Shown here: positions 1 to 8,143 of the stretch, piece by piece
How positions within the stretch are numbered: position 1 is the stretch's first letter
Layout of the letters: each line of letters starts with the position of its first letter
Source: an uncultured Lachnospiraceae bacterium
GTDB lineage: Bacteria; Bacillota; Clostridia; Lachnospirales; Lachnospiraceae
Assembly: GCA_910579325.1 (NCBI GenBank)
Contig: CAJTTU010000069.1
Span: 1-18,941 of the forward strand
Reading direction: 5' to 3'
Length of the DNA: 18,941 bases
The notes under the pieces: model-generated
Told to the model about the DNA's origin: nothing
The model's database searches: none
The model's input: the letters and a program-made list of their open reading frames with translations, nothing else
Program-made: the position numbers and the translations under genes

Positions 1-495
1 TGATGTTTCCGGAACGTTTCCCGTCATCCCCATGGGTACTGGCGGCACTTTGGATGAAAACGCCCCTATCTCCATCCGGTGTGCCTGAAGCGGCTCCGTA
101 CCGCGGCATCTTACCGTCACCGTTTTCATATCCATCGGGTCATAAGCGATCTCCGCCTCCATATTTGCCAGCGCAGCGCTCGCTTCATAACGGCTTCCCC
201 TGAGAGAAAAACACCCGGCCTCGTCTATCCGGCGTGTTTCATGGTGCAGGAACGCTTCCGCCACCACGGATACATCCATAAAAACCAGCCCCCGGGTATC
301 CCTCATCCATTCCTGCTCCGGCGTGATCCCGCAGGCAGGGACTGACGCGCCATAGGATTCATAATACTCCTTTATCCCTGCATGTGCCTCTTTCTGGTAT
401 TCCTGCTCTAAAAATATCTTCCACCTGCGGTTCAGTTCTTCCACGCAATGCACGTGCGCTGCGCGGATCTCCGCCATAAACTGGTCCACTTTCCC
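1..495 (-). pseudogene. DDE transposase fragment (Mu-type C-terminal domain)
   Basis: The minus strand is open from about 501 down to base 1 with no start or stop. The translation resembles the C-terminal part of a large DDE/integrase-type transposase with a Mu-transposase C-terminal domain. It has the pattern VEELNRRWKIFLEQEY, then GITPEQEWMRDTR, VAEAFLHHETRRID, G-C-F-S-L-R-G-S-R-Y-E and IAYDPMDMKTVTV. The catalytic DDE core would lie before residue 1 of the fragment and is absent. The fragment ends inside a ygeX remnant, which resumes at about 496 on the other strand, so element and gene are fused without a visible terminal inverted repeat. The fragment continues past the window edge. The fold assignment is fairly sure; I cannot name the IS family. 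Confidence 0.7.
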
Positions 496-1209
496 TGGGC
501 GGCCAATAAATTAGGCCAGAAATGTGTGGTACATATGCCCAAGGGCAGCACCCAGACCAGAAAAGACAATATCGCGAAGGAGAACGCGGTTGTCACCATC
601 GAAGATATGAATTATGACGAGTGCGTACGGCTGGCGGCGAAGGAAGCGGCTGAGACGGAGCACGGTATTATCGTTCAGGCCGGCGTGGGGTCCCTGTCAG
701 GGGCGGTGATCGGATATTTTGCCAACCGCTTCAAAGAAAATCCGCCGGTTATGGTTGTGGTGGAGGCCGGCGCTGCCGACTGTCTGTACCGCTCCGCCGA
801 AAAAGCGGCCGGCAGCCGGGTGGATGTGACCGGGGATATGCTGACGATTATGGCCGGACTGGCCTGCGGCGAAGCCAATACCGTGTCCTGGGATATCCTG
901 CGCAACCATGCCAGCGCCTTTGTATCCTGTCCTGACTGGGTCAGCGCAAACGGAACCCGCATTTACGGAGCGCCCCTTCCGGGAGACGAGAGAGTCATTT
1001 CCGGCGAATCCGGTTCCGTGCCTATGGGCCTGCTCCATGCGGTGATGACCAATCCGGAATACAGGGATTTAAAAGAAGCCTTAAAGCTGGATGGACATTC
1101 TCAGGTGCTGCTGATTTCCTCAGAAGGCGATACCGACCCGGACCGTTACAGGGAAAGCGTCTGGGAAGGCTTATGCGGAACTGACCGGGAGCCATTTGCG
1201 GATATTTAA
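496..1209 (+). pseudogene. ygeX: diaminopropionate ammonia-lyase remnant (YgeX)
   Basis: This is the C-terminal part of a PLP-dependent 2,3-diaminopropionate ammonia-lyase (fold type II), which makes pyruvate and ammonia. Recognisable blocks are AANKLGQKCVVHMPKGS, then the QAGVGSLSGAV glycine loop that holds the PLP phosphate, TIMAGLACGE, ISGESGSVPMGLL and SSEGDTDPDRYRE near the end. The first ~120 residues, including the PLP lysine, are missing because a transposase fragment abuts at ~495. A second lesion is internal: AAETEH runs straight into GIIVQAGVGS at ~655-675, where E. coli YgeX carries about 40-45 further residues (VQDTAW...IPTWIMQGY). That deletion keeps frame. The product cannot be active. 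Its place ahead of ygeY, ygeW and yqeA matches the known ygeWXY-yqeA gene group. Confidence 0.85.
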
Positions 1210-1353
1210 ATCCGGGCATGAAAGTATGTGAATGAAAGTATAGCGATAAAAGTGCATCAAGATTAACCTGTTACCAATTAAGCGGTATGAAAGACCTCCA
1301 ATTGAACTGAGTACAAAGCGACAATGAATACGGCAGTTTGCCGACATAGAATC

Positions 1354-1377
1354 ATAGTTTTCCTATAGGATAACTAT
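1354..1377. promoter_or_regulatory. near-perfect palindrome upstream of ygeY
   Basis: The 228-nt gap 1210-1437 contains no gene. It holds a 24-nt near-perfect palindrome centred on CCTATAGG, with outer arms ATAGTT and AACTAT and one mismatched pair. It lies 61 nt before the ygeY start codon, a plausible operator position. I could not place a convincing -35/-10 pair around it. The binding protein is unknown; the YheO-type regulator encoded at 4572 is one candidate by proximity only. Confidence 0.4.
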
Positions 1378-1437
1378 AAGAATTAACCGAAACACCCTTA
1401 TGGAAAAATCATTTCAAATCAGAAAGGACTATGTATC

Positions 1438-2750
1438 ATGTTAAATTTTGAACAGATTAAACAGACAGCAGGCTCCTACGAAGCCGATATGACTAGATTT
1501 TTAAGAGCCATCGTAAAAAATCCCGGCGAGAGCTGCGACGAGAAAGCTCATGTGGATACCATTGCCGCAGAGATGAAGAAGGTGGGCTTTGATGAGGTAA
1601 ACATCGACCCCCAGGGAAATGTGATGGGCTTTATGGGAACCGGGGATAAGATTATCGCCTTTGACGCCCATATCGACACGGTGGGCATCGGCAATATGGC
1701 CAACTGGAAATTCGACCCTTACGAGGGCTATGAGAATGAAACGGAGATCGGCGGCCGGGGCGTGTCCGACCAGTGCGGCGGCATCGTGTCCGCAGTGTAC
1801 GGCGCAAAAATTATGAAGGAGCAGGGGCTGATTCCCGACGGCTACAAGATTATGGTGGTGGGAACCGTACAGGAGGAAGACTGCGACGGCCTGTGCTGGC
1901 AGTATATTATCAATGAAGACAAGATCCGCCCGGAATTTGTGGTTTCTACCGAGCCCATCGACGGCGGCATTTACAGAGGCCAGCGGGGACGTATGGAAAT
2001 CCGGGTGGACGTAAAGGGAATCTCCTGCCACGGCTCCGCACCGGAGCGGGGAGACAATGCCATTTACAAAATGGCGGACATTCTCCAAGATATCCGTTTC
2101 CTGAATGAGAACGACGATGCCGACGGCGCGGAAATCAAGGGTCTTGTAAAGATGCTGAATCCCAAATATAACAAGGACTATGAGGAAGCCCGTTTCCTGG
2201 GCAGGGGAACCGTCACTGTTTCCCAGATTTTTATACGTCTCCCAGCCGGTGCGCCGTGGCCGATTCCTGCACCATCTCCCTTGACCGGCGTATGACCTTC
2301 GGCGAGACCTGGGAGAGCTGCCTGGATGAGATCCGTACCCTGCCCAGCGTGAAAAAATACGGCGACGATGTGCAGGTATCTATGTACAACTATGACCGTC
2401 CTTCCTACACCGGTTGCGTGTACGAGATCGAGTGCTACTTCCCCACCTGGGCTATTCCGAAAGACCATAAGGTGACGAAGGCATTGGAGGCCGCTTATCA
2501 GGGACTGTACGGCGACAAACGGATCGGCGCCGCCGACACGTTTGCAATGCGCCAGGCCCGGCCGCTGACCGACAAATGGACATTCTCCACCAACGGCGTC
2601 TCTATTATGGGAAGAAACGGCATCCCCTGCATCGGTTTTGGCCCCGATGCCGAGGCACAGGCCCACGCCCCCAATGAGATGACCTGGAAGCAGGATCTGG
2701 TAACTTGCGCAGCGGTTTATGCGGCGCTGCCCCTGTCTTACAGCAAGTAA
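1438..2750 (+). pseudogene. ygeY: YgeY-type M20 hydrolase, one frameshift
   Basis: This is an M20-family metal-dependent amidohydrolase of the YgeY type, linked to selenium metabolism and purine/urate catabolism. The metal-site motifs are visible: FDAHIDTVG (His, Asp), SDQCGG, and the catalytic-acid region VQEEDCDGL; RGRMEIRVDVKG begins the lid domain. The first part reads in frame to ~2227, then breaks. The second part (SCTISLDRRMTFGETWE to PLSYSK) continues in another frame to the stop at 2750. Adding one T to the T5 run at 2228-2232 restores a continuous 437-residue protein that reads SQIFYTSPSRC across the break. Apart from that base the gene is full length, so a sequencing error is possible. 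An AAAGGA ribosome site lies 9 nt before the ATG. The gene follows ygeX and precedes ygeW, as in related clusters. Confidence 0.85.
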
Positions 2751-2831
2751 GCATGAAGCTTTGTTAGCGGAGCATAAACGAGAAAAATATCTATATAAAA
2801 CGGAACCTGTTATGACCAGACCGATTCCTAT

Positions 2832-3431
2832 ATGGGAACACATGACTACATAATGTTCCGGGACAATTCCACCCGTACCCGTTTCTCCTTTGCCTCCGCC
2901 TGCAACCTGCTTGGCCTTGAGGTACAGGATCTGGACGAGGGCAAATCCCAGGTGGCGCACGGCGAGACTGTCTGGGAAACTGCCAATATGATTTCCTTTA
3001 TGGCCGATGTCATCGGTATCCGGGATGATATGTATATCGGAAAAGGAAACGCCTATATGCATGAGGTGGTGGATGCAGTGACCCAGGGACACAAGGACGG
3101 CATCAAGGCGCTGGAAAAAGAATTGCTGGCGCAGAACGCAGAGCATAAAGACTGGGCATGTACCGAGGAAGTGATGTCCACCACAAAGGACGGAAAAGCG
3201 CTGTACCTCCACTGCCTGCCCGCCGATATCACCGGCGTCAGCTGCAAGGAGGGCGAGGTGGACGCCACGGTGTTTGACCGTTACCGCACGCCGCTTTATA
3301 AAGAGGCCAGCTACAAGCCCTATATTATCACAGCCATGATTCTGCTGGCGAAGTTCGCCGACCCGGCGAAGCTTTTGGAAAAGCTGGAAGAAAAGGGAAC
3401 GGCAAGGGTGTTTGAGGCAGAGAGGAAATAA
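2832..3431 (+). pseudogene. ygeW: YgeW carbamoyltransferase remnant, internal deletion
   Basis: This belongs to the aspartate/ornithine carbamoyltransferase superfamily, YgeW type. The carbamoyl-phosphate motif FRDNSTRTRF is present near residue 11, followed by DLDEGKSQ, HGET and IGIRDDMYIGKGNAYM. The C-terminal active-site motif HCLPADITGVSCKEGEV is also there. Roughly 60 N-terminal residues are missing; the residues before FRDNSTR (YMGTHDYIM) do not resemble the family. About 150 central residues, including the knotted substrate domain, are deleted in frame: VTQGHKDG joins IKALEKELLAQNAEHKDW at ~3105. HGETV is followed by W where the family usually has R (TGG for CGG). The remnant is 199 codons against ~400 for the family and cannot fold as a normal enzyme. 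Its stop overlaps the yqeA start region (TAATG). Confidence 0.85.
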
Positions 3432-3433
3432 TG

Positions 3434-4377
3434 ATGAACAGAAAAAAGAGAATTGTCATTGCCCTCGGCGGCAATGCCCTTGGAAATACCCTGCCGGAGC
3501 AGATGGAAGCGGTGAAAACGACGGCAAAGGCGATTGTGGATCTGATTGAGGAAGGCTGTGAGGTTGTGGTGGCCCACGGCAACGGCCCCCAGGTGGGCAT
3601 GATCAACAATGCCATGATTGCCCTCACCCATGAGGATACCGCCCAGCCCAATACCCCATTGTACGTCTGCGTGGCCATGAGCCAGGCTTATATCGGCTAT
3701 GATCTGCAGAACGCGCTGCGGGAGGAACTGCTGAACAGGGGTATTTCGGATATGCCCGTGGCGACCATGATTACCCAGGTGCGGGTGGATGAAAACGATC
3801 CTGCTTTTCAGGCACCTTCCAAGCCCATCGGCAAGTTTATGACTGCCGAGCAGGCTGAGGAAGTGTCTAAAAAGTATAATTATATTATGAAGGAAGACGC
3901 AGGCCGGGGCTACCGCAGAGTGGTGGCGTCGCCGAAGCCAGCGGAAATCGTGGAAATCGGTACAATCCGCACCATGGTGGACGCAGGAAATCTGGTCATT
4001 GCCTGCGGCGGCGGCGGTATCCCTGTGATTCGCCAGGGCAATCATCTGAAGGGAGCCAGCGCCGTAATCGACAAGGATTTCGCCAGCTGCCTGCTGGCAA
4101 AGGAACTGGAAGCGGACAGCCTGATTATCCTGACCGCCGTGAAAAGGTGGCTGTCAACTTCGGCAAAGAAAATGAGAAATGGCTGGATCGGCTGTCTGTG
4201 GCGAAAGCGGAAGCATATGTAAAGGAAGGACATTTTGCCACCGGCTCCATGCTGTCAAAAGTACAGGCCGCCATAGATTTCGCTTCCTCAGGGAAGGGGC
4301 GCACAGCCATCATTACCCTGCTGGAAAAATCCAGAGAAGCCGTACAGGGGAAGACAGGAACAGTATTCCGTGCTTAA
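3434..4377 (+). pseudogene. yqeA: carbamate kinase YqeA, one frameshift
   Basis: This is a carbamate kinase (ArcC/YqeA type) that makes ATP from carbamoyl phosphate and ADP. It would complete the route from the YgeW carbamoyltransferase. Family blocks in order are IVIALGGNALG, VVAHGNGPQVGMI, SQAYIGYDLQNAL, KEDAGRGYRRVVASPKP, ACGGGGIPVI and GASAVIDKDFAS. The frame breaks after LIILTAV at 4140 and resumes as VAVNFGKENEKWLDRL through GKTGTVFRA. One missing G (GTGAAAAG where GTGGAAAAG is expected) explains it. Corrected length is 314 residues, the family's normal size (E. coli YqeA 310), so this may be a sequencing error or a very recent mutation. Two ATGs exist at 3431 and 3434; AGAGGA at 3421-3426 is 7 nt from the second, which I prefer. 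The gene is translationally coupled to ygeW. Confidence 0.85.
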
Positions 4378-4453
4378 CAAATTTTTCCAAAGCATATTTT
4401 GGGCTTTATCCAGATTGTGTGCGCAATAAAATATTTTTATATACTAAAAAATT

Positions 4454-4482
4454 TTGCTATTTTGGAAAATCTGTGGTATAAT
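4454..4482 (+). promoter_or_regulatory. sigma-A-type promoter of the YheO-type regulator gene
   Basis: TTGCTA (4454-4459), a 17-nt spacer and a consensus TATAAT (4477-4482) form a strong sigma-A-type promoter. The expected start is near 4489, giving an ~80-nt leader before the ATG at 4572. The regulator is therefore probably transcribed independently of the broken operon upstream. GTGGTATA occurs at the -10 box and again at ~4519-4526. Confidence 0.75.
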
Positions 4483-4571
4483 ATGAACACTTGGCGAGGT
4501 ATTTTCGAGGTTAGTGGGCGTGGTATACTCTTTTGCGGAAGTAATCGCATCTATCACCGGGAGAGTTTCAT

Positions 4572-5216
4572 ATGGCAAATTCAAGATTAGAAATATTAAA
4601 GCAGGTGGCGCATGCATTGGCTGTTCACTTTGGGGAATCCTGCGAGGTTGTGATCCATGATTTAAAGCAGGATTCCCATCATTCCATTGTCTACGTAGAA
4701 AATGGGCAGCTGACCGGGCGTAAGGTCGGGGATGCACCGTCCCAGGTGGTGCTGGACGCCATCCGCAACAGCGACCGCATCCAGTCCGACCAGCTGGCTT
4801 ATCTGACCAAAACGGATACGGGAAAGATATTTAAGTCCAGCACTGTTTATATCAGGAACGAAGAGGGAGCGCTGAATTATATTCTTGGCATCAACTACGA
4901 TATTACCGCATTACTGACTCTGGAAACCAGCCTGCATGCCCTGACAAGCTGTTCCGGCAGCGGCCTTTCGGACTCATCATCCATGCCTCGCCGCATTACC
5001 ACGGACGTGAGTCAGCTTTTGGATCAATTGATTGAACAGTCAGTGGAGCTGGTTGGTGTTCCGGCTCCGCTGATGAATAAAGAAGAAAAAATCCGGGCAA
5101 TTAACTATCTGAACGACGCTGGCGCCTTCCTGATTACAAAATCCGGAGACAAGGTGTCAAAATATTTCGGGATATCGAAATATACGCTTTACAGCTATGT
5201 GGATATTAATAAGTAG
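4572..5216 (+). CDS. YheO-type PAS/HTH transcriptional regulator
   Basis: This 214-residue cytoplasmic DNA-binding regulator resembles E. coli YheO/DauR. Residues ~5-115 are the YheO-like PAS domain (ALAVHFGESCEVVIHDL, HSIVYVENGQLTGRKVGD, NYILGINYDITAL). Residues ~170-212 form the C-terminal helix-turn-helix region (INYLNDAGAFLITKSGDKVS, ISKYTLYSYVD). A GGGAGAG ribosome site precedes the ATG. The gene is intact and has its own promoter. In related bacteria such regulators lie beside ygeW/ridA-type amino-acid or purine catabolic genes, so it probably controlled the decayed cluster; that is inference. An intact regulator beside broken targets suggests recent decay or another role. The ligand is unknown. 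Confidence 0.85.
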   Translation: MANSRLEILKQVAHALAVHFGESCEVVIHDLKQDSHHSIVYVENGQLTGRKVGDAPSQVVLDAIRNSDRIQSDQLAYLTKTDTGKIFKSSTVYIRNEEGALNYILGINYDITALLTLETSLHALTSCSGSGLSDSSSMPRRITTDVSQLLDQLIEQSVELVGVPAPLMNKEEKIRAINYLNDAGAFLITKSGDKVSKYFGISKYTLYSYVDINK

Positions 5217-5226
5217 AGGTTGTGGT

Positions 5227-5290
5227 GGAAGTTAAAGAAGCCAGCCGGAAGTTAATAGCTGGAAGTTAAAGGAGATAGCCGGAAGTTAAA
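5227..5290 (+). repeat. four copies of GGAAGTTAAW with regular spacing
   Basis: The 259-nt gap between the regulator and ridA opens with four copies of GGAAGTTAAA/T at 5227, 5247, 5261 and 5281. The start-to-start steps are 20, 14 and 20 nt, and copies 2 and 4 share a preceding AGCC. This could be a small degenerate tandem repeat or an array of regulator sites upstream of ridA. I see no gene in the remainder (5291-5475). Confidence 0.6.
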
Positions 5291-5478
5291 GTGCAGAGCA
5301 GTAAGGATGAAAAGATGTTTGCTTTTTTGTACGGTGCACATGAGGAACGGAAAAACAGTCCTTAGGTGTTTACAGACAGATTCGGAAAGGATTTGCGGAT
5401 GCTGATGCAGAGGAATCCTTTTGGATTTGGAGGATACAGGAAAACCGTTGTGGAACTTTAAATGAAGGAGGAAACATG

Positions 5479-5859
5479 ATGTTAAAGTATGTGGAGACAA
5501 AAAACGCTCCTGCGGCCATCGGCCCTTATTCTCAGGGGATTATCGTAAACGGAATCGCTTTCTTTTCCGGACAGATCCCCCTCTCTCCGGCGACGGGAGA
5601 AGTGGTGGGCGCTACGATTGAGGAGCAGACGGAGCAGGTGATGGCAAATATCAAAGCGCTGCTGGAAAGCCAGGGCGCAGCGTTCACCGACGTGGTAAAA
5701 ACTACCTGCTTCCTGGCGGATATCGCCGACTTTGCGGCATTCAATGAAGTATATGCCAAATATTTTACCGGAAAACCGGCCCGTTCCTGCGTGGCGGTAA
5801 AGGATCTTCCCAAAGGTGTCCTCTGCGAGGTGGAGTGCATCGCCGCAGTGGAAAAATAA
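5479..5859 (+). CDS. ridA: RidA family (YjgF/UK114) enamine/imine deaminase
   Basis: RidA hydrolyses reactive enamine/imine intermediates, such as 2-aminoacrylate from PLP enzymes, to keto acids and ammonia in the cytoplasm. It fits beside a diaminopropionate ammonia-lyase, whose reaction passes through such an intermediate. The ~126-residue protein shows IGPYSQGI near residue 15, FFSGQIPL, TCFLADIADFAAFNEVY, the substrate-binding arginine in KPARSCVAV, and CEVECIAAV at the end. All are diagnostic of the family, and length is normal. Two ATGs lie at 5476 and 5479. AGGAGG at 5466-5471 is 4 nt from the first and 7 nt from the second, so the second is favoured. A terminator follows directly. The gene is intact. 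Confidence 0.92.
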   Translation: MLKYVETKNAPAAIGPYSQGIIVNGIAFFSGQIPLSPATGEVVGATIEEQTEQVMANIKALLESQGAAFTDVVKTTCFLADIADFAAFNEVYAKYFTGKPARSCVAVKDLPKGVLCEVECIAAVEK

Positions 5860-5871
5860 GAGAGATAATGG

Positions 5872-5911
5872 GAGGAACACCATCTTGGCAGGTTGGTGTT
5901 TCTCTTTTTTT
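5872..5911 (+). terminator. rho-independent terminator after ridA
   Basis: GAGGAACACCA (5872-5882) pairs with TGGTGTTTCTC (5894-5904) over 11 bp with one G:T pair and an 11-nt loop. A run of seven T follows (5905-5911). It begins 12 nt after the ridA stop and closes that transcript. The next ~230 nt (5912-6142) hold only AT-rich sequence and a weak hairpin (GCTCTG/CAGAGC near 6015-6040), with no gene I can support. Confidence 0.9.
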
Positions 5912-6142
5912 ATACTATTGAAAGGAAGATTTTGCAAACTCCTTTATGATACAAAATGCCCTCGGAGTAGAATCATACTATTGTATACATTATTATATTA
6001 AGTTCGAACAGCTCTCGCTCTGATTTTTACTCACAGAGCATCCGAGAAGATGAGCCGTTAGCGTATCCGGATGTATTTTAATGGAAGGGTTTCAAATAAT
6101 GAAAATAAATGAGGAAACGGATAATAAATGGGGACATAGACA

Positions 6143-6503
6143 ATGTTAAGAAGCACAGTGATTTTACGGGGCGGCGGTGATCTGGCTACCGGGATTGCCC
6201 ATCGGCTCCGCCGATGCGGTTATCGGGTTTTGATTCTGGAATGCCGGATGCCTGCGGCGATTCGGAGAAAAGCGGCTTTCTGTGAGGCTGTGTACGACGG
6301 AATCGCCGAGGTGGAGGGCGTCGTGAGCAGAAAAGTTGAAGCCCTGGAAGAATGCCGGAATGTGTGGCAGGCCGGGGAAATTCCTGTTCTGGTGGGAGAT
6401 ACGCCGGTAGAAGCCACGCTGACCGGTATTTTAAGAGGGATTATCCGGGAGTGGTTCCCGGTGAGAAAAGGTTTGAAAATTGCGGATATCGACCCACGAA
6501 AGG
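6143..6503 (+). pseudogene. yqeB: YqeB remnant, selenium-dependent molybdenum hydroxylase system
   Basis: This resembles the YqeB/EF2563 family, which is linked to selenium-dependent molybdenum hydroxylases. The N-terminus STVILRGGGDLATGIAHRL is diagnostic, with a Rossmann-like glycine loop. AEVEGVVSRKVEALEE follows, and the C-terminal blocks GILRGIIREWFPVRKGLK and ADIDPR are also present. About 110 central residues are missing. GEIPVLV joins GDTPVEATLTG in frame near 6395, where intact proteins carry the block ending in the VIETNRG/NTG region. After DPR (~6500) the sequence switches into yqeC in another frame, so the yqeB end and the yqeC start are deleted together. A GGGGA ribosome site precedes the ATG at 8 nt. 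The product would be non-functional. Confidence 0.75.
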
Positions 6504-7072
6504 AACAGCGGAATAACCAGTTTGATTTTTCGTTTGGCAGGGCTGCTGGTTGGGAAGGGCAAGAAGGTTATTGTGGCCACCAGCACCCATATGGCGAAGG
6601 ACAGCCATCATCCGTTTGCCCTTTGGGGGGATAAGGAGCAGCTTTGTTGTAATCTTTTGGACTAGGGGTATTCGGTGGTCGGCGTGCCGGAAGAGATGGC
6701 AGAAAAAATTACTTGCCCGGTTCAGCCAGACTGGTGATCGGCGTGGTGGGACTGGACGCGTTGGGTCAGACCATAAAAGACGGCTGCCACCGCCCGGAGC
6801 AGACGGCAGCTTTGCTTGGGCAGGCTTTGGAGCATCGGATTACGGAAGAGGATATTGCAAGGATTTGTACAGACGAAGAGGGATTGAAAAAAGACGTGGG
6901 AAAGCGGCCGTTTTGGATTGTCTTAAACAAGGCGGATGATGAGGAAATCCGGAGACGGGGAGAGGAAATCCGAAAAAGAATTACGGAGCGTTGCCCCGGG
7001 CAGTGGGTAGAGGTAACATCATTAATGAAAATGGGGGCGGATGAAATATGTCAGATTTTTATGAAGCGGTAA
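6504..7072 (+). pseudogene. yqeC: YqeC remnant, selenium cofactor/molybdenum hydroxylase accessory
   Basis: The fragment resembles YqeC, a P-loop protein tied to the same selenium-molybdenum hydroxylase system. Visible blocks are TSLIFRLA, GKKVIVATSTHMAKDSHH, VVGVPEEMAEKITCP, then LVIGVVGLDALGQTIKDG, CHRPEQTAALLG and FWIVLNKADDEE. It is broken in several ways. The start is deleted. The P-loop reads SGITS, with isoleucine where the lysine should be. A TAG at 6663-6665 interrupts LLD*GYSVVGVPEE. At ~6712 a deletion plus frame change joins ITCP to the ARLVIGVVG block. The C-terminal half from 6713 is open to the TAA at 7070-7072, overlapping the xdhC start by 25 nt. The overlap suggests original translational coupling with xdhC. 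Confidence 0.8.
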
Positions 7073-8070
7073 ATCAATTAGACCCGAATAACCGGAACAT
7101 GGCGCTGACCGTTATAGAAGGGGAGGCTTTTACCGAAAAAGCACTGTTGTCCGATCATAAAATGGTATGGCGGACGGAAGGCAGCAGTTTCTTCCACAAT
7201 TTCCAACAGGAGTTGGAACAGCTTGACGTCGGCGGGCTGTATACCGTCGGCGGGCAAAGGATTTTCTGTGAACTGCTGGGACGGGAAAAGAAGCTGGTAA
7301 TCTGCGGCGGCGGCCATGTGTCCGTTGCTCTGATTCGGATGGGCGTGATGACCGGGTATGAAATCACTGTGCTGGAAGACCGGCCAGAATTTGCAGACCA
7401 GTCAAGGGAAGCGGGAGCAGACAGGGTAATCTGCGAATCCTTTGACAGCGGACTGGCACAGATATCCGGTGATCAGGATACTTTTTTTGTCATTGCCACC
7501 AGAGGGCATCGCTACGATCAGATTTGCATGGCTGCCATTGTCAGGAAACCCCATGCCTACATCGGAATGGTAGGGAGCCGGAAACGGGTGGCCGTTGTAA
7601 AAGAGAAGCTGATAGCGGACGGCGCTGATCCGGATGTGGTCGGCGGCATTTACAGTCCGATTGGGCTGGAGATCGGCGCGGAGACGCCGGAGGAAATCGC
7701 AGTGGCTATCTTGGCGGAGATGATCAGCGTCAGACGGAAAAACAGAGAGAACGACGGCTATTCCAGGGCATTGTTGCAGGCGATTCTGGGGAAAAGTGAA
7801 TCAAAGGTACTGGCCACAATCGTAATCAGAACCGGCTCCGCTCCCCGGAAGGAAGGGACGAAAATGCTGATTCTCCCGGGCGGAAGCTGCGTCGGCACCA
7901 TAGGCGGCGGCAGCGTGGAGGCGGAGGTTTTGAAAAAAGGACTGCGGATGCTCCAAAATAATGAGATAACCCCTCAGTTATTCCATGTGGATATGAGCGG
8001 GACAACTGCGGAGGATGAGGGTATGGTCTGCAGCGGGGTGATTGATGTGTTGCTGGAAGTGATTTACTGA
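7048..8070 (+). CDS. xdhC: XdhC/CoxI family molybdenum hydroxylase maturation factor
   Basis: XdhC-type proteins bind the molybdenum cofactor and assist its sulfuration and insertion into xanthine dehydrogenase-like enzymes. The 340-residue protein is intact. Residues ~90-215 form the XdhC Rossmann domain (LVICGGGHVSVALIRMG, VLEDRPEFAD, FVIATRGHRYD, YIGMVGSRKR, IYSPIGLEIGAETPEEIA). Residues ~250-335 form the CoxI-type domain (TIVIRTGSAPRKEGTKML, GTIGGGSVEAEV, CSGVIDVLLE). The domain order is Rossmann first, CoxI last, the reverse of classical XdhC; I believe this order also occurs in clostridial relatives. The ATG at 7048 lies within the end of yqeC. No molybdenum hydroxylase gene is in the window, so its client must lie elsewhere or be lost. 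Confidence 0.88.
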   Translation: MSDFYEAVNQLDPNNRNMALTVIEGEAFTEKALLSDHKMVWRTEGSSFFHNFQQELEQLDVGGLYTVGGQRIFCELLGREKKLVICGGGHVSVALIRMGVMTGYEITVLEDRPEFADQSREAGADRVICESFDSGLAQISGDQDTFFVIATRGHRYDQICMAAIVRKPHAYIGMVGSRKRVAVVKEKLIADGADPDVVGGIYSPIGLEIGAETPEEIAVAILAEMISVRRKNRENDGYSRALLQAILGKSESKVLATIVIRTGSAPRKEGTKMLILPGGSCVGTIGGGSVEAEVLKKGLRMLQNNEITPQLFHVDMSGTTAEDEGMVCSGVIDVLLEVIY

Positions 8071-8098
8071 GAGGAGGAGTGATACTTCTCCCCTCAGT
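8066..8098 (+). terminator. hairpin overlapping the xdhC stop
   Basis: ACTGAGAGGAGGAGT (8066-8080) can pair with ACTTCTCCCCTCAGT (8084-8098). The 15-bp stem has one mismatch and one G:T pair, with a 3-nt loop. The left arm includes the xdhC stop codon. No T run follows directly, although TTTTTT occurs about 14 nt later. It probably ends or stabilises the + strand transcript where it meets the converging minus-strand operon. Confidence 0.45.
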
Positions 8099-8143
8099 TG
8101 CTGCTTAATGGAATTTTTTCTAATTTTGCGACAAATAACCGAC

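Noticed and set aside
2178..3212. Long minus-strand open frame (344 codons) opposite ygeY/ygeW
   Set aside because: It lies antisense to clearly recognisable ygeY and ygeW sequence, resembles no family, and has no ribosome site; codon bias of the real genes keeps it open.
3320..4045. Minus-strand open frame opposite yqeA
   Set aside because: Histidine-rich nonsense antisense to carbamate kinase, with no family resemblance.
5227..5290. Possible CRISPR array
   Set aside because: Repeat units are only ~10 nt and spacers 4-10 nt, and there are no cas genes; too short for a CRISPR array.
5912..6142. Possible molybdenum-cofactor or other riboswitch ahead of yqeB
   Set aside because: Only one weak 6-bp hairpin is visible and I could not match a known riboswitch core. 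A covariance-model search would settle it.
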